Source of the DNA: Candidatus Solibacter sp.
GTDB taxonomy: Bacteria; Acidobacteriota; Terriglobia; Bryobacterales; Bryobacteraceae
Assembly (NCBI GenBank): GCA_026394025.1
Contig: JAPKZC010000468.1
Location: 7,538 to 15,882, forward strand
DNA length: 8,345 nucleotides
Direction of reading: 5' to 3'
Numbering within the stretch: position 1 is the first letter of the stretch; each line of letters starts with the position of its first letter. A program made the translations under genes and the position numbers. Positions 1 through 7,100 of the stretch are shown here, in pieces. The notes beneath the pieces were generated by a model. That model was not told the origin of the DNA, searched no databases, and worked only from the letters and a program-made list of their open reading frames with translations.

Positions 1-141
1 GCCTTTGATGGTTAGAATGTGTCCGGCGGACTCGGTATTAGGCGGCAGTACCGGACACTGCGCGGATGCCGCCGTCGAAGCCAGGGTCAGGACGCCTGCC
101 AGGCACGAAACACGCCATGGGTACCACTTGACAAGCCACAC
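1..141 (-). CDS. Secreted protein of unknown function, N-terminal part only (GTG start)
   Basis: An open frame begins with GTG at 141-139 and runs off the left edge, giving 47 codons without a stop. The G of the start codon is the last base of the caspase TAG stop (TAGTG overlap). AAGGAGGA ends seven bases before the GTG, which strongly supports this start; there is no in-frame ATG. The product begins MWLVKWYPWRVSCLAGVLT and continues with a hydrophobic stretch to a likely signal-peptidase I site at ASTAASA/QC around residue 28. The visible mature part (QCPVLPPNTESAGHILTIKG) suggests no family to me. A Cys follows the site at +2, not +1, so a lipoprotein is less likely than a type I signal. 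The overlap implies translational coupling to the caspase-FGE gene, so the two products are probably made together and both leave the cytoplasm. Existence of the gene is fairly sure; function is unknown. Confidence 0.72.
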   Translation of the reverse strand, partial: MWLVKWYPWRVSCLAGVLTLASTAASAQCPVLPPNTESAGHILTIKG

Positions 142-1829
142 TATCGTTCCTCCTTCACTGCTTTTTGGAGTTCCGGCGCCACGATGCACCGGAACCCTAC
201 GGTATTGCTGCCGTTGAGTTCGGCTGCGCTTCGCCATTGCAGCCCGGCTTTCTGCCAGGTATCGGCGAAGCTGCCGCCCACCACTACCGCCTTCGGTCCG
301 ACATCGGTTTCCATCAGGGTCGATGTCCATTCCGCCACATTTCCGATGAGATTGTGAATCTGCCAGACATTCTGTCCAGCGGAGAAAGCGTCCACTGGCA
401 CGGGAAACGGCGACTTGTCGCATTTGGCCGCCAGATTCGCCCAATCGCATTTCACGTCGTCATTCCACGGAAAACGGTACGCCTGGTTGGCCAACGCGGC
501 GCGAACCCATTGGTCGAAAGTCGGCAGCGTCCCGCCCATCGATGCGCAAAACGCCTTTGCGTCCGACCAGGAGACGTGCACCATGGGTTGCTTGCCGTCA
601 GACCAGTTCCGGTTGTACGAAGGCGCGCGCGGCATCACCTGCGCAAACCTCCGGTATTGGTCCACGCTGACCTCGTATTTCGCCATCCAGAACTGAGATT
701 GACTGTCCGGGACCCACTTGAAGACGATCTCTTCCTCCTTCGACACGCTTTCGTCCTTCTTCCAGTTCAGCGAGTCCTTGACATTTCCCGTGATCAGGCG
801 AAGATCGCTGGTAACCCCACGCCCCGTTTTGCGCAACGCCATCTCAACCCGTTCACGCAGGAGCTTCTTGGCAGCCGAGGCATACACTTCCGCCGGATGG
901 GCTTTCAGGAAGCGCTCGAGTTTGCTGGTATCCGCGCATTCCTCCACCGTCGTGCACGCCTTTGCGTTGACCCAATCGCGCACCTCGGCGCCGTAGCGGT
1001 ACAGCCGGAAGTCCGCCGCTTCCTCGCCCCCGAACACACTTACGGTGGGGCTCTCTCTTTCCGGGTTCTGTTCCACCGGAAGGGCAGCCAGGCGGCGCCG
1101 GGCCAGCAATGCCAACTCGGTGGCCGCGCAATATCCATCGCCGGAAATGTCGCAGTTGCCGGATTTCAGCAAATCCAACAGAATGCCGCTGAACAGAGTG
1201 GCCTCGTTCCCTTGGGCAACCGCGCTCTGTTGGGCCTCGGCCGAGGTAATCACGACCCGGCTCATTCCGCTACGGGCCCTGCCGCGGCTATTGCCGGGCG
1301 CCAACCGCGGGAGCGCCACGGCACTCTCGCAAGCATCCAGAATGACCAGAATGTTGCGCGAGGGCGCGGCATCGAGTTTCTCCAGAATCGTGCGAATTCT
1401 GAGCAGCCCCGCCGAACCGACTGCCGGGGCGTCGAAAGGGACCAGGTATCCGACGGCGTCCATCTGCCCGTCAATTTGCTCGTGAATCGTCTTCCCGTGT
1501 CCTGCGAAGTAGACAATCAGGTCATCCTCCGGGGACAGGCCGGAAATCACCCGATCCAGGTAGGCGTTGACACTTGCCGCCGCCGCCCCGCTCCCCAATG
1601 GGGCGCCAGGTGCTGCCGCATAACCAAAGACGTCGGGAATAATCTTGAGGACCGCGAGCGCGCTTTTCTCGGCGGCTGGAATCGAAGGCCAGGCCACGGA
1701 GTCCCGGTAGTTTCCCACTCCGATGACGGCCAGCACCCGCTTCCCGGAACCGCGGGCGCCGGGTTCCGCGGTCTGGCCGTAGAGCGGCAAACACGCAAGC
1801 GCAACGCAAAGCCAGACAACCGCCGTCAT
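141..1829 (-). CDS. Exported caspase-like (peptidase C14) protein with C-terminal FGE-sulfatase/C-type-lectin-like domain
   Basis: This 562-residue protein has two recognisable modules. Residues 1-19 form a hydrophobic signal peptide (cleavage near LYG/QTAEP). Residues 30-267 are a caspase-fold domain: the core strand RVLAVIGVGNY, catalytic His111 in IVYFAGHGK and catalytic Cys167 in ILVILDACESA. Residues about 283-335 form a short helical linker of the kind seen after bacterial caspase domains (FLKAHPAEVYASAAKKLL). Residues 372-549 match the FGE-sulfatase family: YEVSVDQYRRF, PMVHVSWSDAKAFC, LPTFDQWVRAA, the hallmark GNVAEW at 496-501, then VVGGSF and GFRC. The two catalytic cysteines of true formylglycine-generating enzymes (after GGSF and a few residues on) are absent, so this is probably a ligand- or substrate-binding fold, not an oxidase. 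The start is ATG with GGAG ten bases upstream; a consensus promoter precedes it. The n-region lacks Lys/Arg; an upstream CTG at 1859 would add RSRR, but has no ribosome site. By family the protease would cut after Arg/Lys or Asp; the target is unknown. Confidence 0.9.
   Translation of the reverse strand: MTAVVWLCVALACLPLYGQTAEPGARGSGKRVLAVIGVGNYRDSVAWPSIPAAEKSALAVLKIIPDVFGYAAAPGAPLGSGAAAASVNAYLDRVISGLSPEDDLIVYFAGHGKTIHEQIDGQMDAVGYLVPFDAPAVGSAGLLRIRTILEKLDAAPSRNILVILDACESAVALPRLAPGNSRGRARSGMSRVVITSAEAQQSAVAQGNEATLFSGILLDLLKSGNCDISGDGYCAATELALLARRRLAALPVEQNPERESPTVSVFGGEEAADFRLYRYGAEVRDWVNAKACTTVEECADTSKLERFLKAHPAEVYASAAKKLLRERVEMALRKTGRGVTSDLRLITGNVKDSLNWKKDESVSKEEEIVFKWVPDSQSQFWMAKYEVSVDQYRRFAQVMPRAPSYNRNWSDGKQPMVHVSWSDAKAFCASMGGTLPTFDQWVRAALANQAYRFPWNDDVKCDWANLAAKCDKSPFPVPVDAFSAGQNVWQIHNLIGNVAEWTSTLMETDVGPKAVVVGGSFADTWQKAGLQWRSAAELNGSNTVGFRCIVAPELQKAVKEER
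148..155 (-). promoter_or_regulatory. Strong Shine-Dalgarno inside the caspase gene end, serving the GTG gene
   Basis: Read on the minus strand the sequence is AAGGAGGA, near-perfect complementarity to the 16S rRNA tail, with a seven-base spacer (ACGATA plus flanking base context) before GTG at 141. It lies within the last codons of the upstream caspase-FGE gene. This site fixes the start of the partial downstream gene and argues that the TAGTG overlap is functional. Confidence 0.75.
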
Positions 1830-1867
1830 GGCCTGTTGTCTCCGACTGCGGGAATACAGCCGATGAA

Positions 1868-1896
1868 AAGATACTCAAATCCCGAACTCATGTCAA
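1868..1896 (-). promoter_or_regulatory. Sigma70-type promoter for the caspase-FGE gene
   Basis: On the minus strand there is a perfect -35 TTGACA (1896-1891), a 17-base spacer, and a -10 TATCTT (1873-1868; four of six to TATAAT). A start near 1861 would leave a leader of about 32 nt before the ATG at 1829. The -35 begins 14 bases after the stop codon of the outer-membrane protein gene, so the caspase gene and the GTG gene can be transcribed independently of the beta-barrel genes. Confidence 0.65.
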
Positions 1897-1898
1897 GC

Positions 1899-1920
1899 CT
1901 CAACGCACCCTCAACGCACC
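1899..1920 (-). repeat. Perfect 11-bp tandem duplication across the beta-barrel stop codon
   Basis: The plus-strand unit CTCAACGCACC occurs twice back to back (1899-1909, 1910-1920). On the minus strand it reads GGTGCGTTGAG twice. The first copy encodes the last codons and the TGA of the beta-barrel gene at 1911; the second lies just downstream and is noncoding. It looks like a slippage duplication that left the reading frame end intact. No function is implied. Confidence 0.8.
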
Positions 1921-2582
1921 CATGTGAGAACACCCGCTGTGAGTTGCATAAACGGGGTGTGGCTGGTGCCCGTCGGAAAGTAGCTCTTGACTTCCACGCG
2001 CAAGCCGACCCGGCTCCTGGCCGGGAAAAACTGCGCGCCGCCCCCGGCCACTCCGGCGAACGAACCTTCCCTCAACCGTACCCGTGTCGCCGCATCCGAC
2101 GGCAACCCTGGGGTCTTGGTGGGTGCGGTGAACAGAACCAGGGTGTCGGAGCGCGACTGCACGCTGGCGCCGCCCAGTGCCAGATAGGGGATCAGCCGGC
2201 GGGACACCGGAAACCGCACGTGTATGCCCGCCCCGTACACGATCGCATTGGTCTTGGTCTCGACCTGGAACCCGCCACCCAGATCCGATTTCGCACGCCC
2301 TCCGCCCAGCACGGCCGCATCCGCCACGAACTGGTAGCGGGACCACATGCCCAAGCCGACATGCAGTTTCCCCGACGGGCCGCCACGTCCCTCCACCCGG
2401 TAAGTGATCACGCCGGGCAGGTCGATATTCGCTCCGCCCACATCCCCCGCCGCAAGGCCGCCGGAAAGGCCGAACTCGATGACCCCGGTTCGCAAGGGGT
2501 CCACACGCGGTCCGCCCGTGTTCTGTGCGAAGGCCGCCGTTGCGGTGAGTGACAAAGCAGCGAAAATACGGCGGGCTGTCAT
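1911..2582 (-). CDS. Outer-membrane beta-barrel protein (OmpA/OprF-type porin-like, small)
   Basis: The 223-residue product starts MTARRIFAALSLTATAAFA, a clear signal peptide with cleavage after residue 19 (AFA/QN). The rest is made of alternating hydrophobic/polar strands with Gly-rich turns typical of an 8-10 strand barrel: VIEFGLSGGLAAGDV, ITYRVEGRGG, LHVGLGMWSRYQFVA, AIVYGAGIHVRFPV, LIPYLALGGASV, FAGVAGGGAQFF, VGLRVEVKSYF and LTAGVLTWV. Length and pattern fit the generic beta-barrel families (PF13505-like). It does not end in Phe; the terminal strand ends TWVR. The gene begins nine bases after the stop of a second barrel gene, with no visible Shine-Dalgarno, suggesting coupled translation by reinitiation. 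The two products share the motifs PY-x-x-x-G and GGG-x-x-aromatic-aromatic in the same order, so they may be diverged tandem paralogues. Ligand or channel function cannot be told from sequence. Confidence 0.85.
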   Translation of the reverse strand: MTARRIFAALSLTATAAFAQNTGGPRVDPLRTGVIEFGLSGGLAAGDVGGANIDLPGVITYRVEGRGGPSGKLHVGLGMWSRYQFVADAAVLGGGRAKSDLGGGFQVETKTNAIVYGAGIHVRFPVSRRLIPYLALGGASVQSRSDTLVLFTAPTKTPGLPSDAATRVRLREGSFAGVAGGGAQFFPARSRVGLRVEVKSYFPTGTSHTPFMQLTAGVLTWVR

Positions 2583-2591
2583 AAGTTGGAT

Positions 2592-3266
2592 TCAGTGAGC
2601 CTTGAAAAAAACTCCGACGCTGACACGGCCCAGGGTTCGTGTGGCGGGACCGGCGTAGAAGCGAACGTCGCAAGTCAGCCCCAGCCGTTCGGTGAAATAG
2701 TACCGCACGCCGCCGCCCACCGAGCCAATCAGGTCGTTGGCTTTGCTCGAACCGGAATATGTTTGCCCCGGTGCATCGCCCACCACGGCTTGCTTCAGTT
2801 CGGAATGAGTCCTCATCAGTCCCGCGCCCACACCCACATAGGGCACCAACCGGGGCCTGCTGAGCAGTGGAACGCGCATTAACAACGACATAGTGCCGAT
2901 CCGAGCACTCGAATGCGCATCCACGGAGATACGCCTCAGGCGCGTGGTGGGCTCGTCCAGAACATAGTCCCGGTTGAAACCCAGCGAGCCGCCCGCCAGA
3001 TAGGAATAGTCCGCCTGAATCGCGAATCGCCGCGTGAAGCTGTAGTCCGCCTGCACACCGACGCTGCCGTTGGTGTTCGGCACCAGCAGTTGGGCCTCTT
3101 TAAGGCCGGCGCCGAACGTCGTTGTGGACACCCGGTTGACGCCTCCAATGATGCTGAAGCCGCCGAAGCCTTGTAAGTGCAGGTCACCCGCGCGAACAAT
3201 CGCCACGTCTTGCGCCATGGCCATCCCCGGAACCAATAACGCGGCGGCGGCGAGCCAGTAGCGCAT
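2592..3266 (-). CDS. Outer-membrane beta-barrel protein
   Basis: The 224-residue product has a signal peptide MRYWLAAAALLVPGMAMA with cleavage after residue 18 (AMA/QD). The mature part shows barrel strands: LHLQGFGGFSIIGGV, GSVGVQADYSF, FAIQADYSYLAGGSLGF, ARIGTMSLLMRVPL, LVPYVGVGAGLM, IGSVGGGVRYYF, LGLTCDVRFYAG and LGRVSVGVFFKAH. The QADYSF/QADYSY pair are two neighbouring strands. The family is the small eight-strand outer-membrane barrels (PF13505-like), which serve as adhesins, structural pores or immune-evasion proteins; none of these roles can be assigned here. The start at 3266 has TAAGGA close upstream. It is followed after nine bases by the second barrel gene, so they form a pair. 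The closest upstream same-strand gene, the cytochrome, is 197 bp away, so an operon with it is uncertain. Confidence 0.85.
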   Translation of the reverse strand: MRYWLAAAALLVPGMAMAQDVAIVRAGDLHLQGFGGFSIIGGVNRVSTTTFGAGLKEAQLLVPNTNGSVGVQADYSFTRRFAIQADYSYLAGGSLGFNRDYVLDEPTTRLRRISVDAHSSARIGTMSLLMRVPLLSRPRLVPYVGVGAGLMRTHSELKQAVVGDAPGQTYSGSSKANDLIGSVGGGVRYYFTERLGLTCDVRFYAGPATRTLGRVSVGVFFKAH

Positions 3267-3271
3267 ACATC

Positions 3272-3300
3272 CTTATACTTGAAACTGTTGTGTCGTGCAA
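3272..3300 (-). promoter_or_regulatory. Possible promoter immediately before the beta-barrel pair
   Basis: On the minus strand TTGCAC (3300-3295) is followed after 17 bases by TATAAG (3277-3272; five of six to TATAAT). The -10 ends only five bases before the ATG at 3266, so a standard start point would give an almost leaderless mRNA. The nearby TAAGGA would then be upstream of the transcript. The -35 is weak (three of six), so this is tentative. Confidence 0.3.
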
Positions 3301-3331
3301 GGGAAAAGCACGGATCGGATACGCAGGGGGC

Positions 3332-3351
3332 GTGTGCGAAGGCACGCACAC
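3332..3351. repeat. Perfect 7-bp inverted repeat in the cytochrome/beta-barrel gap
   Basis: GTGTGCG (3332-3338) pairs with CGCACAC (3345-3351) around the six-base loop AAGGCA. There is no T-run on either side, so it is not a standard intrinsic terminator. A second, weaker dyad, CCACG/CGTGG, lies at 3381-3394 and a third, GGCGG/CCGCC, at 3430-3443. The 197-bp gap 3267-3463 otherwise shows no gene. The dyads could be an operator or RNA hairpins, or chance in GC-rich DNA. Confidence 0.4.
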
Positions 3352-3463
3352 TATGCCGCGCGCATCGAAAGTAACCGTCTCCACGCGCACGTGGGGGCGT
3401 AGTTCCGCACACAGATGGCTTGCCGGGACGGCGGACTGCCGCCCACGGCGATTGTTCCGTCAG

Positions 3464-3952
3464 TTACTTCACTTCCTCGGGATCGACCGCCTTCCTGGAA
3501 CCCGTCGCCGCATACTTGATGTACGCCACGATGTCGGCCAACTTCTCGGCGCTGATCTTATCCGCGGCCGGCGGGTGCTTCCATACATCGTTGCTGCCCA
3601 TCGACGCGATATCCGCTGGCGCCACTTCCTTCTTCTCCGGGGGATCCTTCGAAAGATCGAACAGCACCACGGTCTTTTCGTCTTTCTTCCCGGTCATCGC
3701 CGGGAAGCTTCCCCCCGACTTCAATTTCACCACCTGCACGTACTGCGTCACGCTGGAACGCGTGGCCATCGCAATCGCCTGGGGGCCCAACCGCCCCAGA
3801 CCAGTCAAATCCGGACCCACCGCGGTGCCCTTCCCTTTCAGCGCGTGACAGCTCCCACATCCTTGTTGGGCGGCGAGGAAGAGCGTTTCGCCTCGCTCAG
3901 TCTGCGACGGAACGGCCGCCTGGGCCATTAGCAACAATGTAATCCAGAACAT
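3464..3952 (-). CDS. Secreted/periplasmic c-type cytochrome (single heme, TIGR02603-like)
   Basis: The 162-residue protein has a short hydrophobic leader (MFWITLLLMAQAAVPS) and one heme c attachment motif, CGSCH (Cys32, Cys35, His36). The order GETLF, CGSCH, KGKGTAVGPDLTGLGR, then a strand-rich segment with SGG, an ASMG Met (Met118, candidate sixth ligand) and ISAEKLADIVAYIKY near the C-terminus is the pattern of the heme-binding domain TIGR02603, common in Acidobacteria and Planctomycetes as a stand-alone protein or as a tail on PQQ-type dehydrogenases. It would be matured in the periplasm and carry electrons. The stand-alone form here has no dehydrogenase beside it. The start is ATG at 3952, with AAAGGAG nine bases upstream; the basic residues just upstream of it belong to no better start codon. 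It diverges from the protease gene. Confidence 0.9.
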   Translation of the reverse strand: MFWITLLLMAQAAVPSQTERGETLFLAAQQGCGSCHALKGKGTAVGPDLTGLGRLGPQAIAMATRSSVTQYVQVVKLKSGGSFPAMTGKKDEKTVVLFDLSKDPPEKKEVAPADIASMGSNDVWKHPPAADKISAEKLADIVAYIKYAATGSRKAVDPEEVK

Positions 3953-3961
3953 AATGCGACG

Positions 3962-3968
3962 CTCCTTT
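3962..3968 (-). promoter_or_regulatory. Shine-Dalgarno of the cytochrome gene
   Basis: The minus-strand sequence AAAGGAG lies nine bases before the ATG at 3952-3950. This supports that ATG over any upstream extension, because longer in-frame options contain the ribosome site itself and meet a stop at about 3983. Confidence 0.65.
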
Positions 3969-3981
3969 TGGGCGCGATTCC

Positions 3982-3987
3982 ATTATA
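3982..3987 (-). promoter_or_regulatory. -10 element (TATAAT) for the cytochrome gene
   Basis: The minus strand carries a perfect TATAAT here, 29 bases before the ATG, leaving a leader of roughly 23 nt that includes the Shine-Dalgarno. No convincing TTGACA lies 16-18 bases upstream, so the promoter is either -35-weak or activator-dependent. A 10-bp palindrome, TATCCGGATA (3986-3995), overlaps its upstream edge. Confidence 0.45.
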
Positions 3988-4081
3988 TCCGGATAACTCG
4001 CTCCTGTTGTGATTTTCATCGCCTTTTAACGCGCGGTTCATTTCGTTGCCGTGCCTCGGAGTCTCCGCGTCCTCCGTCGGC

Positions 4082-4087
4082 TATAAT
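4082..4087 (+). promoter_or_regulatory. -10 element (TATAAT) for the S53 protease gene
   Basis: A perfect TATAAT in the context GGCTATAATGACC lies 88 bases before the ATG at 4176. A start point near 4094 would give a leader of about 82 nt. As for the divergent cytochrome promoter, there is no recognisable -35 at the right spacing. The 223-bp intergenic region 3953-4175 otherwise shows no gene and no terminator. Confidence 0.45.
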
Positions 4088-4161
4088 GACCCTTCTACTT
4101 CTTGCTTCCATTGGCGCATTTTCGTCCCGTATTCGTCTTCAGGTTCGCTCGTGGTCTTCTC

Positions 4162-4167
4162 AAGGGG
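4162..4167 (+). promoter_or_regulatory. Shine-Dalgarno deciding the protease start
   Basis: AAGGGG lies eight bases before ATG at 4176. The open frame continues upstream to 3954, but only at this ATG does the protein start with a Lys/Arg-containing signal peptide, so 4176 is preferred over the upstream in-frame ATGs. Confidence 0.6.
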
Positions 4168-4175
4168 CTCGCATC

Positions 4176-7100
4176 ATGAATCTACGCAAGGCTGCAACCT
4201 GCTGCTTGCTGGCCGCGCTGGCCGGCGGAGTTACCGCCGCCGCGCAGGACCGCATTGTCCAGCCGTTGGATCGTACTCGATTGGTGGCCTTGAAGGGCCA
4301 CGTTCATCCCAGGGCGCTGGCAGACACCGATCAGGGTCCGGTGGACCCCGCCATGCCCATCCGCCAGGCCACGCTCCTCTTCAAGCCGGCCGCCTCCATT
4401 GACGCCTTTCTCGCAGAGCAGCAGATTCCCGGGGCTCCCAACTACCATAAGTGGCTAACGCCCGAACAGTTCGGCGACCGCTTCGGCCTCACCGCGAATG
4501 ACATTGCCAAAGTGTCCGCCTGGTTGGAATCGCAGCGCCTCAAGGTTGACAACGTCGCCCGCGGCCGCAATTGGATCAACTTCAGCGGCACCGCCGGCCA
4601 GGCGGCCCGCACCTTCCGCACCCGCTTCCATCGCTACCGCGTGAATGGCGAAACCCACTTCGCCAATGTGGACGAACCTTCCGTTCCCGCCGCGCTCGAA
4701 GACGTGGTCGGCGGATTCCTTGGCCTCGACGATTTCAAGCTGCGCTCCAACATCGTCCGCCCCCAGTACACTTCCAGCAAGGGCGTCCACACCCTGACGC
4801 CCGACGACCTCGCCACCATCTACAACATCGCCCCCCTCTATGCGGCCGGCATGGATGGCGCCGGCCAGAAGATCGCCATCATCGGCGATTCAGCTCTCGA
4901 CCTCTCCGACATTCGCGCCTTCCGCAAGCAGTTCAATCTGCCGGCCAGCGACCCCCAGCAGATCCTGGTGGGCGACGACCCGGGGATCAACGACGACGTC
5001 GTGGAATCCAACCTCGACATCGAATGGGCCGGCGCCGTGGCGCGCGGCGCCAAGATCCTCTATGTCTACGGGCAAAGTGTCTATGGTGCGGTGCAATTCG
5101 CCGTGGATGAAAACCTGGCGCCCGTCCTGAGCCTCAGCTTCGGCGGCTGCGAGGCCTATAATCGCGTGTCCTTCCGCGCCGTGGCCCAGCAGGCCAGTGC
5201 CCAGGGCATCACCTGGCTGGCTGCTTCCGGCGATACCGGAGCCGCCGAGTGCGATCGCACCTCCGCCATCCCTCAGGCCGCCAAGGGCCTGGCCGTCGGC
5301 TTTCCGGCCAGCATTCCGGAAATCACTTCCGTGGGCGGCACCCAGTTCGACGATGCCAAAGGCAAGCACTGGGCCACCACTAACAACGTCAACGGCGCGT
5401 CCGCTCTGGGCTACATTCCCGAGACCGTCTGGAACGACACCCCGTCGGTCAACGGATTCAGCGCCGGCGGCGGCGGCGCCAGCCTGCTCTTCCCCAAGCC
5501 CTATTGGCAGTCTGGCCCCGGTGTACCCGACGACAAAGCGCGCGACGTCCCCGATGTTTCCCTCACCGCTTCCGCCGACCATGTCGGCTACCAGATCTAC
5601 GTCTACGGCGCCTTCTATTCGGTGGGTGGCACTTCAGCCTCCGCCCCTTCCATGGCCGGCGTGGTGGCGCTGCTCAATCAGTACCTCACTTCCAAGTCCA
5701 TCCTGGCTAGACCCGGATTGGGCAACATCAACCCCGCGCTCTACCGCCTGGCCCAATCCACCAAGGATGTTTTCCACGACGTCACCACCGGGGATAACGC
5801 CGTCCGCTGCGCCCTCGGCAGTCCCAACTGCGTGGAGGGCTTTGTCGGCCACCGCGCTGGTCCGGGGTACGATCTGGCCACCGGCCTCGGTTCCATCGAC
5901 GCCTACAACCTGGTCACCCAATGGAATGCCGGCACCGCCAGCACCACCACCGTCACTGCGGATCCGGCCAGCGCGGCATTGACGGACACTGTGCACCTAA
6001 CCGCCACCGTCCGCGGCGGACAAGTTGGCACCGCGCCCACTGGAGCCATTTCTTTCCTGGCGCGAAACCAGGTGGACGCCGTCATCGGCACTGCCGATTT
6101 GACAGCCAATGGCGCCAGTTCCACCGCCACTCTCGTGGTGGCTGCCACTTCGGTGATCGGCGGCGATGGAACGGTCACCGCAATCTACAACGGCGACAAG
6201 CTCTATAACGCCTCTTCCGCCACCGTCACGGTCGGCGTGAACCGTCCCGCCGCGGGTTCCCTGGTGGTCCCCAATATTACGCCCAACCCGGTGTACAAGC
6301 AGTCGCCCTATGGCAATTGGCCCTACACCCTGAAGCTCTCCGAGAAGGCCGGCGTGCAGACCACCCTCACCGGATTCACGGTCAACGGCGTGAACAACCT
6401 GGGTGCCTTCGGCGGAGTTACCATCATCCCTGCGAAAGGCACTATCGGGGCTTCGCTCGCCGGAAGCGGCCTCACGGTTCCGATCAACCGTGTCTTCCAT
6501 TTCGAAGGCAAGGACCTGGACGGCGCCACGTGGTCGCGCGATGTCACGGTCGCGTTCCTGGATGCGCTCTATCCAGGAGCCTCCACCGGCATGGCGCTGG
6601 GCAGCGTGCCTTCCACTGTTCTGCAAAACCCGAAGGCCGTCCCGGCGTGCCAGTTCGCTCACCGCCTGATCCTCCAGGAAACTGGCGGGTTCCTGATGCA
6701 GATCACTACCCTCCGCCAAGGCACCACCAATTTGAGCACTTCGCTGCAGCAACTCTTCGGCACCACGCATCTGGCCCCCTATGGTACGCTGCAAGGCGAT
6801 ATCTGCCTGAGTTCTGCCACTACCCTGGGAGCCAAGACCTACACCGTCAGCGGAATCAGCGAACTCGGCAACACCGTGACCGCCACGCTCGACGTAACGC
6901 TGGCGGCAGCATCCGCCGCGCCTGCCGCCATGGCGGCTGCCCCCCAGACCATCACGCTCGCCGTCACCGATGCCTTTCGCAGCGCAGCCACCGATGTCGT
7001 GTTGACCTTCTCCGGCGGAGAGCCGCAGTGGACCGCATCCGTGGTGCCAGGCGCCAACTGGCTGACCGTGAGCCCGCTTTCCGGAACCGGGTCCGGTCCC

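Noticed and set aside
1827..1859. Alternative CTG start for the caspase-FGE gene at 1859
   Set aside because: It would give a more basic leader (RSRRQQ), but no ribosome site precedes it, CTG is rare, and ATG 1829 has GGAG ten bases upstream.
165..2552. A 795-residue plus-strand open frame
   Set aside because: It runs antisense to the caspase gene and a beta-barrel gene, is rich in Arg, His and Pro, shows no domain or signal, and is explained by GC-rich codon bias on the opposite strand.
3430..3443. Intrinsic terminator for the cytochrome gene
   Set aside because: Only a 5-bp GC stem with no following T-run on the minus strand.
3954..4175. N-terminal extension of the protease to an upstream ATG at 3954
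   Set aside because: The added 74 residues have no export or domain signal and would bury the signal peptide; ATG 4176 has a Shine-Dalgarno and a standard leader.
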